Assembly (NCBI GenBank): GCA_902533625.1
Contig: CACAMI010000012.1
Coordinates: forward strand, 1 to 43,347
Reading direction: 5' to 3'
DNA: 43,347 bases
Source: an uncultured Alphaproteobacteria bacterium
Lineage (GTDB): Bacteria; Pseudomonadota; Alphaproteobacteria; Rhodobacterales; Rhodobacteraceae
A model generated the notes under the pieces. That model was not told where the DNA came from. It ran no database searches and was given only the letters and a program-made list of their open reading frames with translations. The translations under genes and the position numbers were made by a program. Of this stretch, positions 26,711-35,854 are shown piece after piece (positions within the stretch are counted from its first letter, which is position 1; each line of letters opens with the position of its first letter).

Positions 26711-28630
26711 TTATTTGTACATGGAATTAATTAAAGACTTATATTTCTTCTCAACAATCCCGCGCTTCAGTTTCATTGTGGCTGTCATTTCATCATCGTC
26801 AGCTGTAAGAAGCACATCTATAAGCCTAAATTTTTTAATTTGCTCAACTCTTGCAACTTTATCATTAACTTTTTGAACCTCATTATCAATTAGTTTTTTT
26901 ATTTTATCTGATTTACATAGTGAATTAAAATCTGAGTACTGGATCCTGTTTTCTTGAGCATGTCGCTCTACATTTTCTTGATCAATCAAAATAAGAGCAG
27001 TCAAATACTTTTTTGCATCACCTATAACCATAGCATCTGCAATAAACTTTGAAAATTTTAGCGCATTCTCTATTTCAGCAGGGGCAATATTTTTCCCCCC
27101 GTCTGTTATAATAATATCTTTGATTCTACCTGTAATTTTTAAAAAATCATTTTCAAAACTACCTTGATCTCCAGTTTTGAACCATCCATCATTCGTAAAT
27201 ACTTCAGCTGTTAAATATCTGTTTTTATAATATCCTTTAAAAACACTTGGTGAATTAAACTGAATTTCTCCATCATCTGCTATCCTTACATGAGACCCAG
27301 GGTATAATCTTCCTACCGTTCCCACTCTGTTATTTTCAGGAATATTCACAGTCATTGCAGCAGCAGTTTCAGTCATTCCGTAACCCTCAACAATAGGCAC
27401 ACCAATAGCCAAATACCACTTAATCAAATCTGGTGAAATTGGGGCTGCACCAGTTACTGCCTTAGTTATCCGATCAAAACCCAGCATACGTCTCAAATTT
27501 CTAAATACTAGAAAATCAAAAATTTTATTTAGCAAATTGATACCTAAGAAACCAGAACTCTGTTCTAAATCAAGCTCTACTTTCTTTAAACCTACCCATA
27601 TAGCAAAGGCATAAATCCTTTTTGATAGATTAGTTGCCTCAGATAGGGCCAAGGTAAAATTACTATGAATTTTTTCATATATTCTCGGCACACCCGCAAA
27701 ATACATTGGACTAACTTCCTGAAGATTTTCAAACACTGTTTCAATGCTTTCCGCAAAATTAACCGTTGTTTTGTTCATAATAGGGTTAAGGCCTGATGTT
27801 GTTCGTTCATAAATGTGACAAAGAGGTAGAAAGCAAAATAATTCATCAGATGGGAAAAAACGGATCAAATGCTTCTGTGTTGAGCCGGCATACAACAAAT
27901 TTTCCTGAGTTATCATTGCACCCTTTGGGGCACCGGTTGTTCCAGAGGTATAAACGATAATAGCCACATCTTCCGATTTAGATTTTTCTACTTCATTTTC
28001 GAAAAAGTCAGGATTTTTACTCAAAAATTCCCTTCCAATATCATAAAGATCGTCCATGAAGATGACTTTGTCATGATTAAAACTAGCTAGATTTTTCCTG
28101 TCATAAACAATTGCTTTTACTAATTTTGGAACTTCAGGAATTATGTTTAAAAATTTGTCTAACTGCTCATCGGTATCTAGAAATAAAAATACGCTATCTG
28201 AATTAGATAGTTGATAAGAAAGTTGCTGGGCAGAATCTGTTGTATAAACACCAGAACATACAGCACCCATACATTGAGCCGCAATATCCGTATATATCCA
28301 TTCTTTTCTTCCTTCAGAAATTATAGAAATGGTATCATTTCTTTTTAAACCTAAGGAATATAAACCCAAACCTATGAGTCTTACATGTTGATAATAGTCA
28401 GTCCAAGAAAACGAGTTCCAGATTCCTAAGTCCTTTTCTCGATGAGCCACCTTTTCTTGCAGCTCCAAACACCTTTTTAAGAAAAGTTTTGGGAGTGTGT
28501 CACATCCATCTACAAGAAATGGTCCTTGAGAGAGGTTTTTATTTATTTCAATACCGTCAATCACTTCAGTAGAATTATCTTGCACAACCATGCCTTTTTT
28601 CTTCATCTCCAAGTCTTTCGGTTTTTCCAC
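26711..28630 (-). CDS. Long-chain-type acyl-CoA ligase (AMP-dependent synthetase)
   Basis: Activates a carboxylic acid to its CoA thioester through an acyl-AMP. The 639-residue protein has the AMP-binding P-loop IIVYTSGTTGAPKGAMIT, the motif VEGYGMTETAAAM, and NDGWFKTGDQGSFENDFLKI with the hinge and Lys-rich ending TATMKLKRGIVEKKYK. Length and the inserted C-terminal region match long-chain fatty acyl-CoA ligases (FadD15-like). The GTG at 28630 overlaps livF by 28 bp; ATGs at 28606 and 28591 are alternative starts. Placement between the ABC ATPase and binding-protein genes couples import and activation. Similar operons in alphaproteobacteria are thought to handle aromatic or fatty acids. Confidence 0.92.
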   Translation of the reverse strand: MEKPKDLEMKKKGMVVQDNSTEVIDGIEINKNLSQGPFLVDGCDTLPKLFLKRCLELQEKVAHREKDLGIWNSFSWTDYYQHVRLIGLGLYSLGLKRNDTISIISEGRKEWIYTDIAAQCMGAVCSGVYTTDSAQQLSYQLSNSDSVFLFLDTDEQLDKFLNIIPEVPKLVKAIVYDRKNLASFNHDKVIFMDDLYDIGREFLSKNPDFFENEVEKSKSEDVAIIVYTSGTTGAPKGAMITQENLLYAGSTQKHLIRFFPSDELFCFLPLCHIYERTTSGLNPIMNKTTVNFAESIETVFENLQEVSPMYFAGVPRIYEKIHSNFTLALSEATNLSKRIYAFAIWVGLKKVELDLEQSSGFLGINLLNKIFDFLVFRNLRRMLGFDRITKAVTGAAPISPDLIKWYLAIGVPIVEGYGMTETAAAMTVNIPENNRVGTVGRLYPGSHVRIADDGEIQFNSPSVFKGYYKNRYLTAEVFTNDGWFKTGDQGSFENDFLKITGRIKDIIITDGGKNIAPAEIENALKFSKFIADAMVIGDAKKYLTALILIDQENVERHAQENRIQYSDFNSLCKSDKIKKLIDNEVQKVNDKVARVEQIKKFRLIDVLLTADDDEMTATMKLKRGIVEKKYKSLINSMYK

Positions 28631-29382
28631 CTTTTTTGACCAAGTTGGCTTTCCTGATTGGCTCCCAAATAAAATTCCTGAATGTCTTTAGCTTCACTCA
28701 GTTCAGAACTTTTCCCATCTAAAACTATTCGACCTAATTCCATTACATAGCCAAAATCTGCTATATCTAATGCCGCTTTTGCATTCTGTTCTACCAAGAG
28801 AATTGTAACACCTTGATCCTTGTTCAACCTATTCAAAATACCAAAAATTTCCTTAACCAGCTTAGGACTTAACCCTAAACTTGGCTCGTCTAAAAGCAAT
28901 ATTTTAGGCTTTGACATTAGGCCTCGAGCTATTGCTAGCATTTGCTGCTCCCCACCTGATAACGTCAGAGCCATTTGCTCAAAACGAGTTTTTAGAATGG
29001 GGAAATAAGAGCAGAAAAGCTCCATATCATATCTTATTTCTTTTTTATCGCTTCTAGTATAGGCACCCATCAATAAATTTTGCTCAACAGTCAGCATTGG
29101 AAATACTTCACGGCCTTCAGGAACATGCGCCACCCCTTTCCGAACCAAAATGTCTGCTTCCGTACCTTCAACTGACTCATTTTCAAGAAAAATTCTACCT
29201 TTTTCAGGATCCATTACCCCTGAAATGTTTTTCATTAAAGTCGTCTTACCAGCACCATTGGCACCTAAAACAGAAACTATAGAACCTTTCTGAACCTGCA
29301 AGGATACACCTTTTAGAGCCATAATAGGGCCATAATAACTCTCAATATTTTCCACTCTAAGTATTACTTCCTTTGAGATCAT
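28603..29382 (-). CDS. livF: Branched-chain-type ABC transporter ATPase, LivF type
   Basis: Cytosolic ATPase subunit of the importer. The 259-residue protein has Walker A (GANGAGKTTL), the LivF-specific HVPEGREVFPMLTVEQNL, signature LSGGEQQMLAIARGLM and Walker B ILLLDEPSLGLSP, followed by the H-loop-like LLVEQNA. Length is normal. The gene is 3 bp after livG and overlaps the ligase gene. The livF and livG proteins form the ATPase pair in this family. Confidence 0.95.
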   Translation of the reverse strand: MISKEVILRVENIESYYGPIMALKGVSLQVQKGSIVSVLGANGAGKTTLMKNISGVMDPEKGRIFLENESVEGTEADILVRKGVAHVPEGREVFPMLTVEQNLLMGAYTRSDKKEIRYDMELFCSYFPILKTRFEQMALTLSGGEQQMLAIARGLMSKPKILLLDEPSLGLSPKLVKEIFGILNRLNKDQGVTILLVEQNAKAALDIADFGYVMELGRIVLDGKSSELSEAKDIQEFYLGANQESQLGQKRWKNRKTWR

Positions 29383-29385
29383 AAT

Positions 29386-30144
29386 TCAGACCCCAATGTA
29401 CGCTTCAATAACTTTTGGATCACTCTGCACGGATTTTGGGTTTCCAACGCTAATTATTTCACCATCTACAAGTGCTGCAACTCTATCTGCAACCTTATTT
29501 ACCAAATTTAGATTATGCTCGACCATTAAAACAGTAATCCCCATTATCTTTTTAATATCTTCAATCCAAAAGGCTAGATCTTCTGTCTCTTCGGCTGATA
29601 GACCTGACGCAGGTTCATCTAAAAGTAAAACCTTGGGTTTTAGAGCCAAAGCCCTACCTAACTCGACAATTTTTCTAGTCCCATAGGATAGACCCATTAT
29701 GTATTTTTCCCGATATTGCTGAAGGTCTAAAAAGTCCATGACCTCTTCAACCATAACTCTGCTCGTTACTTCTTCTTTACGTACAGACCGAGTGAAAAGT
29801 ATTTCTGAAAGGAAATTGCTAGATTTCCTAACGTTGGTTCCTACCAGAAGGTTTTGTAAGACAGTAGCATTTCCAAACAGCTCGATGTTTTGAAAGGTTC
29901 TTGCAATGCCAATATCAGGCATATCAAATGGCTTTAGCTGGTTTAATGATTTTCCATCAAAAAAAATGTTACCTTCATTTTGTTTATAAAGCCTGGAGAT
30001 CAAATTAAAGATTGTTGACTTTCCAGCACCATTTGGACCCACCAAGGCGAAGATTTCACCTTCTTTGATATCTAATGAAACATTCTTGACCGCCCTAATG
30101 CCGCCAAAACTGATTGTAACATTTTCTAAACTTAAAAAACTCAT
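29386..30144 (-). CDS. livG: Branched-chain-type ABC transporter ATPase, LivG type
   Basis: Second ATPase subunit, 252 residues. Walker A is GPNGAGKSTIFNLIS, the LivG-type DIGIARTFQNIELF follows, the signature is LSYGTRKIVELGRAL and Walker B is VLLLDEPASGLSAEE. The H-loop is VLMVEHNL. The signature motif starts LSYG instead of LSGG, a common LivG variation. The start codon overlaps the livM stop by four bases (ATGA), so translation is probably coupled. Confidence 0.95.
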   Translation of the reverse strand: MSFLSLENVTISFGGIRAVKNVSLDIKEGEIFALVGPNGAGKSTIFNLISRLYKQNEGNIFFDGKSLNQLKPFDMPDIGIARTFQNIELFGNATVLQNLLVGTNVRKSSNFLSEILFTRSVRKEEVTSRVMVEEVMDFLDLQQYREKYIMGLSYGTRKIVELGRALALKPKVLLLDEPASGLSAEETEDLAFWIEDIKKIMGITVLMVEHNLNLVNKVADRVAALVDGEIISVGNPKSVQSDPKVIEAYIGV

Positions 30145-31241
30145 CTCACCCTTTCGGTCTTTAGATAACTCTTTTGCCTCTTAAACATATCTTTTCTATA
30201 AAGTGGAAAAAGTTGAAAATAGGTTCGGATTTTTAGCCAACGCCCATATATTCCAAACGGCTCAAACAAAATGAAAAGAATTAAAATCAAACTAAAAATT
30301 CCTGTTTCGATGCCTGGAAAATTCATCAAATTTATTCCTATATCATCTAAGAAATGATCTCTACAAAATGAAATAATAATTGGAAGAAAGCCTATGACCA
30401 TAGCTCCAAAAAACGCTCCGTGTATAGACCCCAACCCTCCAATGACTATCATTAATAATAAATTTATTGATAATACCACATTAAATGTCTCGTAATTAAA
30501 TACCGTAACAAAATGACCAAATAGTGCCCCGGCAATACCAGTAATAAAACATGAAATTGCAAAGGCTAATGTTCTGGTTCTTGCAATATTAATTCCCATG
30601 GCAAGGGCAGACACCTCACTATCTCTAACTGCCGAGAAGGCTCGCCCCAAAGGCGATCTGAGAATATTCTTGTACCCTATGATAAAAACTACTGTAATGA
30701 ATAGGATTAACCAATATAGGCTATCTATGTTCCCATATCTATTAAAGTTAATCGAAAAAATTTCTATGTCAGGAGCAAATATACCATTTACACCTCCAGT
30801 TAATGGATCAGCCAAAACTATTATATCTTCTACCAAAATCGAAACGGCAAGTGTCAAAATTGCTAAGTATATTCCATGTAATTTTGCTGTTGGTACCGCT
30901 ATCAAAATACCCAGAAATGACGAAAGCAACCCTGCCAAAGGTAAAGACACTATAAACGGCAATCCAAACCGACTCTGTAAAATGACAACCGAATAAGCCC
31001 CAATCGCCATAAAAGCAGCATGACCTAAGCTTACTTGCCCACTATGTCCGACCAATACCATTAGGCCCATTCCTGCTATAGCCCATATTAATACAAGCGC
31101 AACCTCTCCCAGGTAATAGTCATTAACAATAAAAGGTAAAGCTAAGGCAAAAACTAAAAGAAAAACATATTGCAAGAAATGAATTTTATCTTTGAACAAA
31201 TTAATGTCATTATCGTACGATGTCTTAAATATAACTCTCAT
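30141..31241 (-). CDS. livM: Branched-chain-type ABC transporter permease, LivM type
   Basis: Membrane subunit of 366 residues with 8 to 9 predicted helices. The family motif VGHSGQVSLGHAAFMAIGAY is clear near residue 65, with LHGIYLAILTLAVSILVEDI and the EAA-like loop GRAFSAVRDSEVSALAMGI. GGLGSIHGAFFGAMVIGFLP occurs toward the C terminus. An N-terminal 25-residue hydrophilic extension precedes the first helix. The gene starts one base after livH and overlaps livG by four bases. It forms the pore with LivH. Confidence 0.94.
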   Translation of the reverse strand: MRVIFKTSYDNDINLFKDKIHFLQYVFLLVFALALPFIVNDYYLGEVALVLIWAIAGMGLMVLVGHSGQVSLGHAAFMAIGAYSVVILQSRFGLPFIVSLPLAGLLSSFLGILIAVPTAKLHGIYLAILTLAVSILVEDIIVLADPLTGGVNGIFAPDIEIFSINFNRYGNIDSLYWLILFITVVFIIGYKNILRSPLGRAFSAVRDSEVSALAMGINIARTRTLAFAISCFITGIAGALFGHFVTVFNYETFNVVLSINLLLMIVIGGLGSIHGAFFGAMVIGFLPIIISFCRDHFLDDIGINLMNFPGIETGIFSLILILFILFEPFGIYGRWLKIRTYFQLFPLYRKDMFKRQKSYLKTERVR

Positions 31242-31242
31242 C

Positions 31243-32118
31243 TTAAACCTTCTTATGAGATATCTGACTAAATAATCCGTGAGGCCTTAAGATTAGCACC
31301 AAAACTAAAACTATGTATGGCACCAGATGACTAAAACCTGATGGGAGATACCGTCCCGAAAAAGGTTCGATAAGGCCAATTATTAGGCCTCCAATCAGAG
31401 CACCAGGCAAAGATCCAAATCCACCTATTACAGCTGCAGCAAATGCCTTGATCCCGAGAAGACCTGTTATTGGATCGACAGAACCTTTTGCTGAAAATAG
31501 CATACCTGCTATGCCGGCCAAAATTCCCGCTATAACCCAAGTCAAAGACTGTACTCTCTTAACAGGGATACCAACATAAAAAGCAGCTAACTGATTTTGG
31601 GACGCGGCCACCATAGCGATGCCCAATTTTGTTTTCGCAAAGAAAAAGTAGAGAAGGACAGTTAGTAAGACCGTTACAATAATTACAAAAATTTCAGCCA
31701 ACCCTAAAACAGCACCATTCAGGTAAATATTTTTACCAACCATAGGACTTTCCAAGAAATGAGGCTCATGTCCCCAAATAGCACCTGCAATAAACCTTAA
31801 GACAAACCCGAGAGCAATTGTTAAAATTGCTATAGCTATTTGAGACTGGCCAATAACCTGCCTAAGAAAAATTCTTTCAATCAAAAACCCGAATGCTCCC
31901 ATAATTAATATCATTAGTGGAACCGAAAATAAGAATGGTAAATTATTGTATCCAGAATTCGTCAACCAGATAGTGATGAAGGCCCCAAACATCATCATAT
32001 CCCCTTGGGCAAAATTAATCGCTTCTGTTGCCTTATAAATTAGCACAAATCCTAATGCTATTAACCCATAAACACATCCACTAGCCAATCCACTTAATAG
32101 CAATTGAAATAATTCCAA
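31243..32118 (-). CDS. livH: Branched-chain-type ABC transporter permease, LivH type
   Basis: Membrane subunit of 291 residues and first gene of the importer operon. It begins ELFQLLLSGLASGCVYGLIA, followed by FVLIYKATEAINFAQGDMMM, the LivH family signature. Other conserved parts are IPVKRVQSLTWVIAGILAGI and AAVIGGFGSLPGALIGGLII. The start is TTG at 32118, supported by GGGGGAG immediately upstream; no in-frame ATG is available there. It diverges from the small methyltransferase gene across a 113-bp spacer, which must hold the operon's promoter; I see no clear operator in it. Confidence 0.94.
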   Translation of the reverse strand: MELFQLLLSGLASGCVYGLIALGFVLIYKATEAINFAQGDMMMFGAFITIWLTNSGYNNLPFLFSVPLMILIMGAFGFLIERIFLRQVIGQSQIAIAILTIALGFVLRFIAGAIWGHEPHFLESPMVGKNIYLNGAVLGLAEIFVIIVTVLLTVLLYFFFAKTKLGIAMVAASQNQLAAFYVGIPVKRVQSLTWVIAGILAGIAGMLFSAKGSVDPITGLLGIKAFAAAVIGGFGSLPGALIGGLIIGLIEPFSGRYLPSGFSHLVPYIVLVLVLILRPHGLFSQISHKKV

Positions 32119-32231
32119 ATTTCTCCCCCATTTTCAGATAATGCTACCTAATAATATATTCTGTATGCTATCCTCGAATAATAAAATAAAACAAAAGGGT
32201 CAAAAGATAAAGCAACAACATTGGAAGAAAA

Positions 32232-32825
32232 ATGTACGATAAAAAAACAATAAACTTCTATGATAAAAATGTTGCCAAATATAGTGACTGGTCGAAAAGT
32301 AATTCGTCTTTCAAGTTGGAAAGTAAGTTGCTTAGCCTTATTCATGAAACAAATTCGATAATCGACATAGGTTGTGGGGCAGGTCACAGCTCCATTTGGT
32401 TCTCTGAAAAAGTAGGCTCTGTAATGGCTTTAGATCCCTCTTCAAAAATGATCAAAAGATTAAAAACTTTCCCAAACTTGAAAGCCGTTGCAGGTAGTAT
32501 TTTGAGCCTTAAGATTAAAAACGAGTTCGATGGAGCCTGGGCTTCATTTTCCCTACAACACCTCATGAAGGAAGATCAAAAAAAAGCTTATGCAGTTATT
32601 TATGAAATGCTCAAAGAGAAAGGAATATTTTATTTAGGCATACATAAGGGAAAGAATTCCTATCGTGATAATTTAGGACGTCTCTATGTGCCTCGCGAAA
32701 AACAAGAGTTAAGCCAAGAACTCGAAAAAATTGGGTTCAGCATAAAAGATATATCGATAAGAAAAAGTTTAAGTTTTGAGAAAAAGCTAATCGAAATCAT
32801 GCACATTTTTTGTCAAAAAATTTAA
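32232..32825 (+). CDS. Class I SAM-dependent methyltransferase
   Basis: A 197-residue Rossmann-fold methyltransferase. Motif I is SIIDIGCGAGHSSIWFSE and motif II is GSVMALDPSSKMIKRL; SLQHL matches the post-IV region of UbiE-like and Methyltransf_11/25 proteins. The start has GGAAG just upstream. It stands alone: divergent from livH and convergent with the oxidoreductase gene 18 bp away. The substrate cannot be read from sequence; small-molecule or SAM-binding cyclic substrates are typical of this size class. Confidence 0.85.
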   Translation: MYDKKTINFYDKNVAKYSDWSKSNSSFKLESKLLSLIHETNSIIDIGCGAGHSSIWFSEKVGSVMALDPSSKMIKRLKTFPNLKAVAGSILSLKIKNEFDGAWASFSLQHLMKEDQKKAYAVIYEMLKEKGIFYLGIHKGKNSYRDNLGRLYVPREKQELSQELEKIGFSIKDISIRKSLSFEKKLIEIMHIFCQKI

Positions 32826-32843
32826 TTAGCTAAATGATTGCCT

Positions 32844-33938
32844 TTAAGGAACTAAAATAAACTTGCCTAGATGCCTCTTCTTTAAGAACTTTTTTTGTGC
32901 CTCAACTATATCTTTAAGAGGAAAGGTCTCAGCAACTATAGGTTTAATCTCATCCTTTTCGATATAGCCTATCAGGTTAGGAAAAATATTATCACTCCAG
33001 GCTGTAGCTCCCAAAACTTTCAAATCCTTTAAATACAAATCCCGAAGATCCAGATTGACTACGGGACCTGCTATTGCTCCAGATGAAATATAAGTTCCTC
33101 CCTTTTTTAGTAATTTTAAGAGAGATGGAAAAATTTGGCCTCCTACAGGATCAAGAACTATATCGAATGATCTTTCTCCAAAAGAGGATATTAACTCTTC
33201 AGCACCTACCGCAATATAAGATATATCAAACTCTTTGAAGAAGTTCTTCTTTTTGGGGCTTGTGAGAATGGAGACATTGGCACCTCTTCTTTTTGCTAAT
33301 TGTACTGCAGCAGATCCAACACCACCTGATGCACCTGTAATCAGAATTTTTGTTTTTCTGCTACATTTTGATCGAAACAACATATTTTCTGCTGTTCCAT
33401 AAGCACATGGTATGCTGGCAAGTTCAGCATCGGTCCAATTAGAGTTAACTGGAAAGACCTCTTTAAAGGGTACCTTAACGTACTCAGAGAAAGCTCCATC
33501 AAAGTCAGATGCCATCCAAACTCTCTCAGCTGATCCCAGTCCTCGTAATTTCATACACGGCCTAACAAGGACTCTTTTACCTATCAAGTTTTTTACCGCA
33601 TCTGAACCTGCCGACACCACCTCTCCACAGCAATCGGTTCCCTGAATGAGTGGAAAGTTAGTGGTTCCATTCCATCCTAATCCAGATTTTTGATTCGAGT
33701 TTTGGAACTTTGATTTTGACAATGCATCAGTATCAGCATTAATTTTAGATGAGTACCAACCGATACGAGTGTTAATATCCGTATTATTTATTCCTGCAGC
33801 TAAAACCTTTAATAGAACTTCATTCTTTGAGATTTTAGGTGTTTCTACCTCAGTATATTTCAACTTATCATAACCACCTATCCCCTCAGTTAGAACTGCT
33901 TTCATTTTTAATGGTAGTTTTATTTCTTTAGCTATCAT
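32844..33938 (-). CDS. Zinc-independent MDR alcohol dehydrogenase / quinone oxidoreductase
   Basis: NAD(P)H-dependent oxidoreductase of the medium-chain family, 364 residues. The N-terminal domain begins MKAVLTEGIGGYDKLKY (from residue 12) and continues VLLKVLAAGINNTDINTRIG; the nucleotide site is ILITGASGGVGSAAVQLAKR; DIVLDPVGGQIFPSLLKLL and a C-terminal HLGKFILVP close the fold. The structural-zinc cysteines of true alcohol dehydrogenases are absent. AGGAGG lies about 12 bases before the ATG at 33938. Residues 62-95 hold a Ser/Asn-rich insertion (around YSSKINADTDALSKSKFQN) that is longer than in typical quinone oxidoreductases. The gene is divergent from mtoX across 183 bp. Confidence 0.88.
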   Translation of the reverse strand: MIAKEIKLPLKMKAVLTEGIGGYDKLKYTEVETPKISKNEVLLKVLAAGINNTDINTRIGWYSSKINADTDALSKSKFQNSNQKSGLGWNGTTNFPLIQGTDCCGEVVSAGSDAVKNLIGKRVLVRPCMKLRGLGSAERVWMASDFDGAFSEYVKVPFKEVFPVNSNWTDAELASIPCAYGTAENMLFRSKCSRKTKILITGASGGVGSAAVQLAKRRGANVSILTSPKKKNFFKEFDISYIAVGAEELISSFGERSFDIVLDPVGGQIFPSLLKLLKKGGTYISSGAIAGPVVNLDLRDLYLKDLKVLGATAWSDNIFPNLIGYIEKDEIKPIVAETFPLKDIVEAQKKFLKKRHLGKFILVP

Positions 33939-34031
33939 GTATTTTACTTGCCTCCTAAAGTGTTCAAAAAATCAGAGCGTTTTTGATTTAGTGTTGCATA
34001 GGATATAGAAACATTTAATATCAGACATCAG

Positions 34032-34045
34032 TGTGTTTAAACACA
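34032..34045. promoter_or_regulatory. Palindrome TGTGTTTAAACACA upstream of mtoX
   Basis: Perfect 14-bp palindrome, 76 bp before the mtoX ATG in the spacer shared with the divergent oxidoreductase gene. A second inverted repeat, AAATCA-N9-TGATTT, lies at 33969-33989. Both are operator candidates for either gene. At 34110 a three-codon frame (ATG AGT GTG TAA) ends exactly one base before the mtoX start. Confidence 0.45.
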
Positions 34046-34121
34046 AAAATATCTTACAAAGTTTTGAAGGCCACAGTTGTAGTGTTGAGTTAAATCACCG
34101 AGATAAAAAATGAGTGTGTAA

Positions 34122-35480
34122 ATGAGTAAAATGGAATGTTGCGGTCCAGGGTATGCTTCACCAGAAGAAGCAATTAAAGCTCCAAGAGAGAAACTTCTTT
34201 ATTCCATCGCAATTTATACAGGAACAGGGATCCAAAAACCTGACTATCTTGCTACAGTAGATGCCGATCCAGAAAGCTCTACTTATTCACAAGTCATTGA
34301 TCGACTTGAAATGCCAGGAATTGGGGACGAATTGCACCATATGGGATGGAATGCTTGCTCCTCATGCAATGATGACTCCAGCATGTCTCGCAAATACCTT
34401 CTTTTACCTGGAGTAAGGTCAAATAATATCCATATTGTAGATACCGCAACAAATCCCCGCGCACCTCAACTTTATAAAGTTATAGATGGATCCGAGATCA
34501 AAATGAAAACTAACCTCTCTGGCCCCCATACAGTTCACTGTTTGGGTAGTGAAATAATTATCTCTTTCCTCGGAGATGCCAAAGGTGATGCCCCAGGTGG
34601 TTACTTACATTTAAATAAGAATTTTGAAATAGTTGGCCGATGGGAAAACTCCATGGGGAATATAAAATTCGGATACGACTTCTGGTATCAACCGCGACAC
34701 AATGTGATGGTATCATCTGAATGGGCAGCACCTAATACCTTTATGCCTGGCTTTGACCTAGAAGAAGTAGGTCATTTAAAATATGGGCGAGAAATACATT
34801 TTTGGGACTTTGAGAAACGAAAACCAATTGAAACATTTTATCTTGGAGAGGACGGGCTTGTCCCCCTCGAAGTAAAGTTTCATCACAACCCAGATAGCAC
34901 GCATGGTTTTTGTGGAGCAGCACTTAGTTCCAATGTTATTCACTGGTGGAAAAACAGTGATAACAAATGGGAGTGGGAAAAGATAATTGATGTAGAAAAC
35001 GAACCACATCCTGAGTGGCCAATACCAGTACCTGGAGTTATGTCAGCAATTCTTATTTCTATGGACGACAAATATCTGTACTTGAACAACTGGTTGCATG
35101 GAGATATGCGGCAATATGATATCAGTGACCCACATAATCCTAAGTTAACAGGTCAAGTCTGGATGGGTGGTTTATTAGGGAAAGCTCCTCAAGTTAATGG
35201 AGTAGATATGGCGGGAGGACCGCAAATGTTCCAGCTTAGCCTCGACGGAAGACGCCTATATGTAACCACTTCACTATTCTCTACATGGGATAATCAATTT
35301 TATCCAGAAATCCGTAAAAAAGGTGGTGTGATGGTAATGATTGATTGTGATACAGAAAACGGAGGTATGTCGATCAATTCAGATTTTATTGTTGACTTTG
35401 GCCAAGAACCAAATGGCCCAAGCCGTTGTCACGAAACCAGATATCCAGGTGGAGATTGTACAAGTGATATCTGGTTATGA
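34122..35480 (+). CDS. mtoX: Methanethiol oxidase / SBP56 selenium-binding protein family
   Basis: Copper-dependent enzyme that oxidises methanethiol to sulfide, formaldehyde and hydrogen peroxide in the bacterial family. The 452-residue protein follows the animal SELENBP1 sequence closely: MECCGPGYASPEEAIKAPRE, H72-H73 and C79-C82 in ELHHMGWNACSSC, H136 and H139 in GPHTVHCLG, GYDFWYQPRHNVMVSSEWAA, LSLDGRRLYVTTSLFSTWD, and the terminal RYPGGDCTSDIWL. It has no signal peptide, unlike periplasmic MtoX of Hyphomicrobium, so it is predicted cytosolic. Its stop codon overlaps the ferredoxin start (ATGA), and rhodanese and an alcohol dehydrogenase follow. Methanethiol is a main product of DMSP demethylation in marine alphaproteobacteria. 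Confidence 0.9.
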   Translation: MSKMECCGPGYASPEEAIKAPREKLLYSIAIYTGTGIQKPDYLATVDADPESSTYSQVIDRLEMPGIGDELHHMGWNACSSCNDDSSMSRKYLLLPGVRSNNIHIVDTATNPRAPQLYKVIDGSEIKMKTNLSGPHTVHCLGSEIIISFLGDAKGDAPGGYLHLNKNFEIVGRWENSMGNIKFGYDFWYQPRHNVMVSSEWAAPNTFMPGFDLEEVGHLKYGREIHFWDFEKRKPIETFYLGEDGLVPLEVKFHHNPDSTHGFCGAALSSNVIHWWKNSDNKWEWEKIIDVENEPHPEWPIPVPGVMSAILISMDDKYLYLNNWLHGDMRQYDISDPHNPKLTGQVWMGGLLGKAPQVNGVDMAGGPQMFQLSLDGRRLYVTTSLFSTWDNQFYPEIRKKGGVMVMIDCDTENGGMSINSDFIVDFGQEPNGPSRCHETRYPGGDCTSDIWL

Positions 35481-35854
35481 TTCACAAGGTGACAATAAAA
35501 AATCGCAAAAATGCGATTTTTCAGGTTGAAGCCAACCGACCACTTTTAGATAGTTTACGTGATCAAGGAGTTGACTTGCCATACGGATGCAAATACGGCG
35601 GCTGCATCACTTGTGCGGCTAAATTAATCTCAGGAAAAGTAGATCAACGTCGGCAGGTTGCTCTTAATAATAGACAAATCAATGATGGGTATATAATCCT
35701 ATGTGTAGCTCGGCCAAAAAGTGACTGCACATTACAAATAGGCGTTGAAAGCCACGATAAACTATATAGAAATCCATTCTTAGATCCCTTAAAACCGCAT
35801 GAACTTAAAGCCGATATCGCCAAACCAAAGGATATGGAAAATGAACCATTATAA
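35477..35854 (+). CDS. 2Fe-2S ferredoxin (plant type)
   Basis: Electron carrier of 125 residues with the four cluster cysteines C38, C43, C46 and C76 (YGCKYGGCITCAAKL, then ILCVARPKSDC). The first 85 residues are the ferredoxin fold; the last 40 (around NPFLDPLKPHELKADI) are a hydrophilic tail with no known role. The ATG overlaps the mtoX stop (ATGA), so the two are translationally coupled. No ferredoxin reductase lies next to it. It may supply or take electrons for the sulfur enzymes of this cluster, or serve the cytochrome P450; partner choice is inference. Confidence 0.9.
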   Translation: MIHKVTIKNRKNAIFQVEANRPLLDSLRDQGVDLPYGCKYGGCITCAAKLISGKVDQRRQVALNNRQINDGYIILCVARPKSDCTLQIGVESHDKLYRNPFLDPLKPHELKADIAKPKDMENEPL

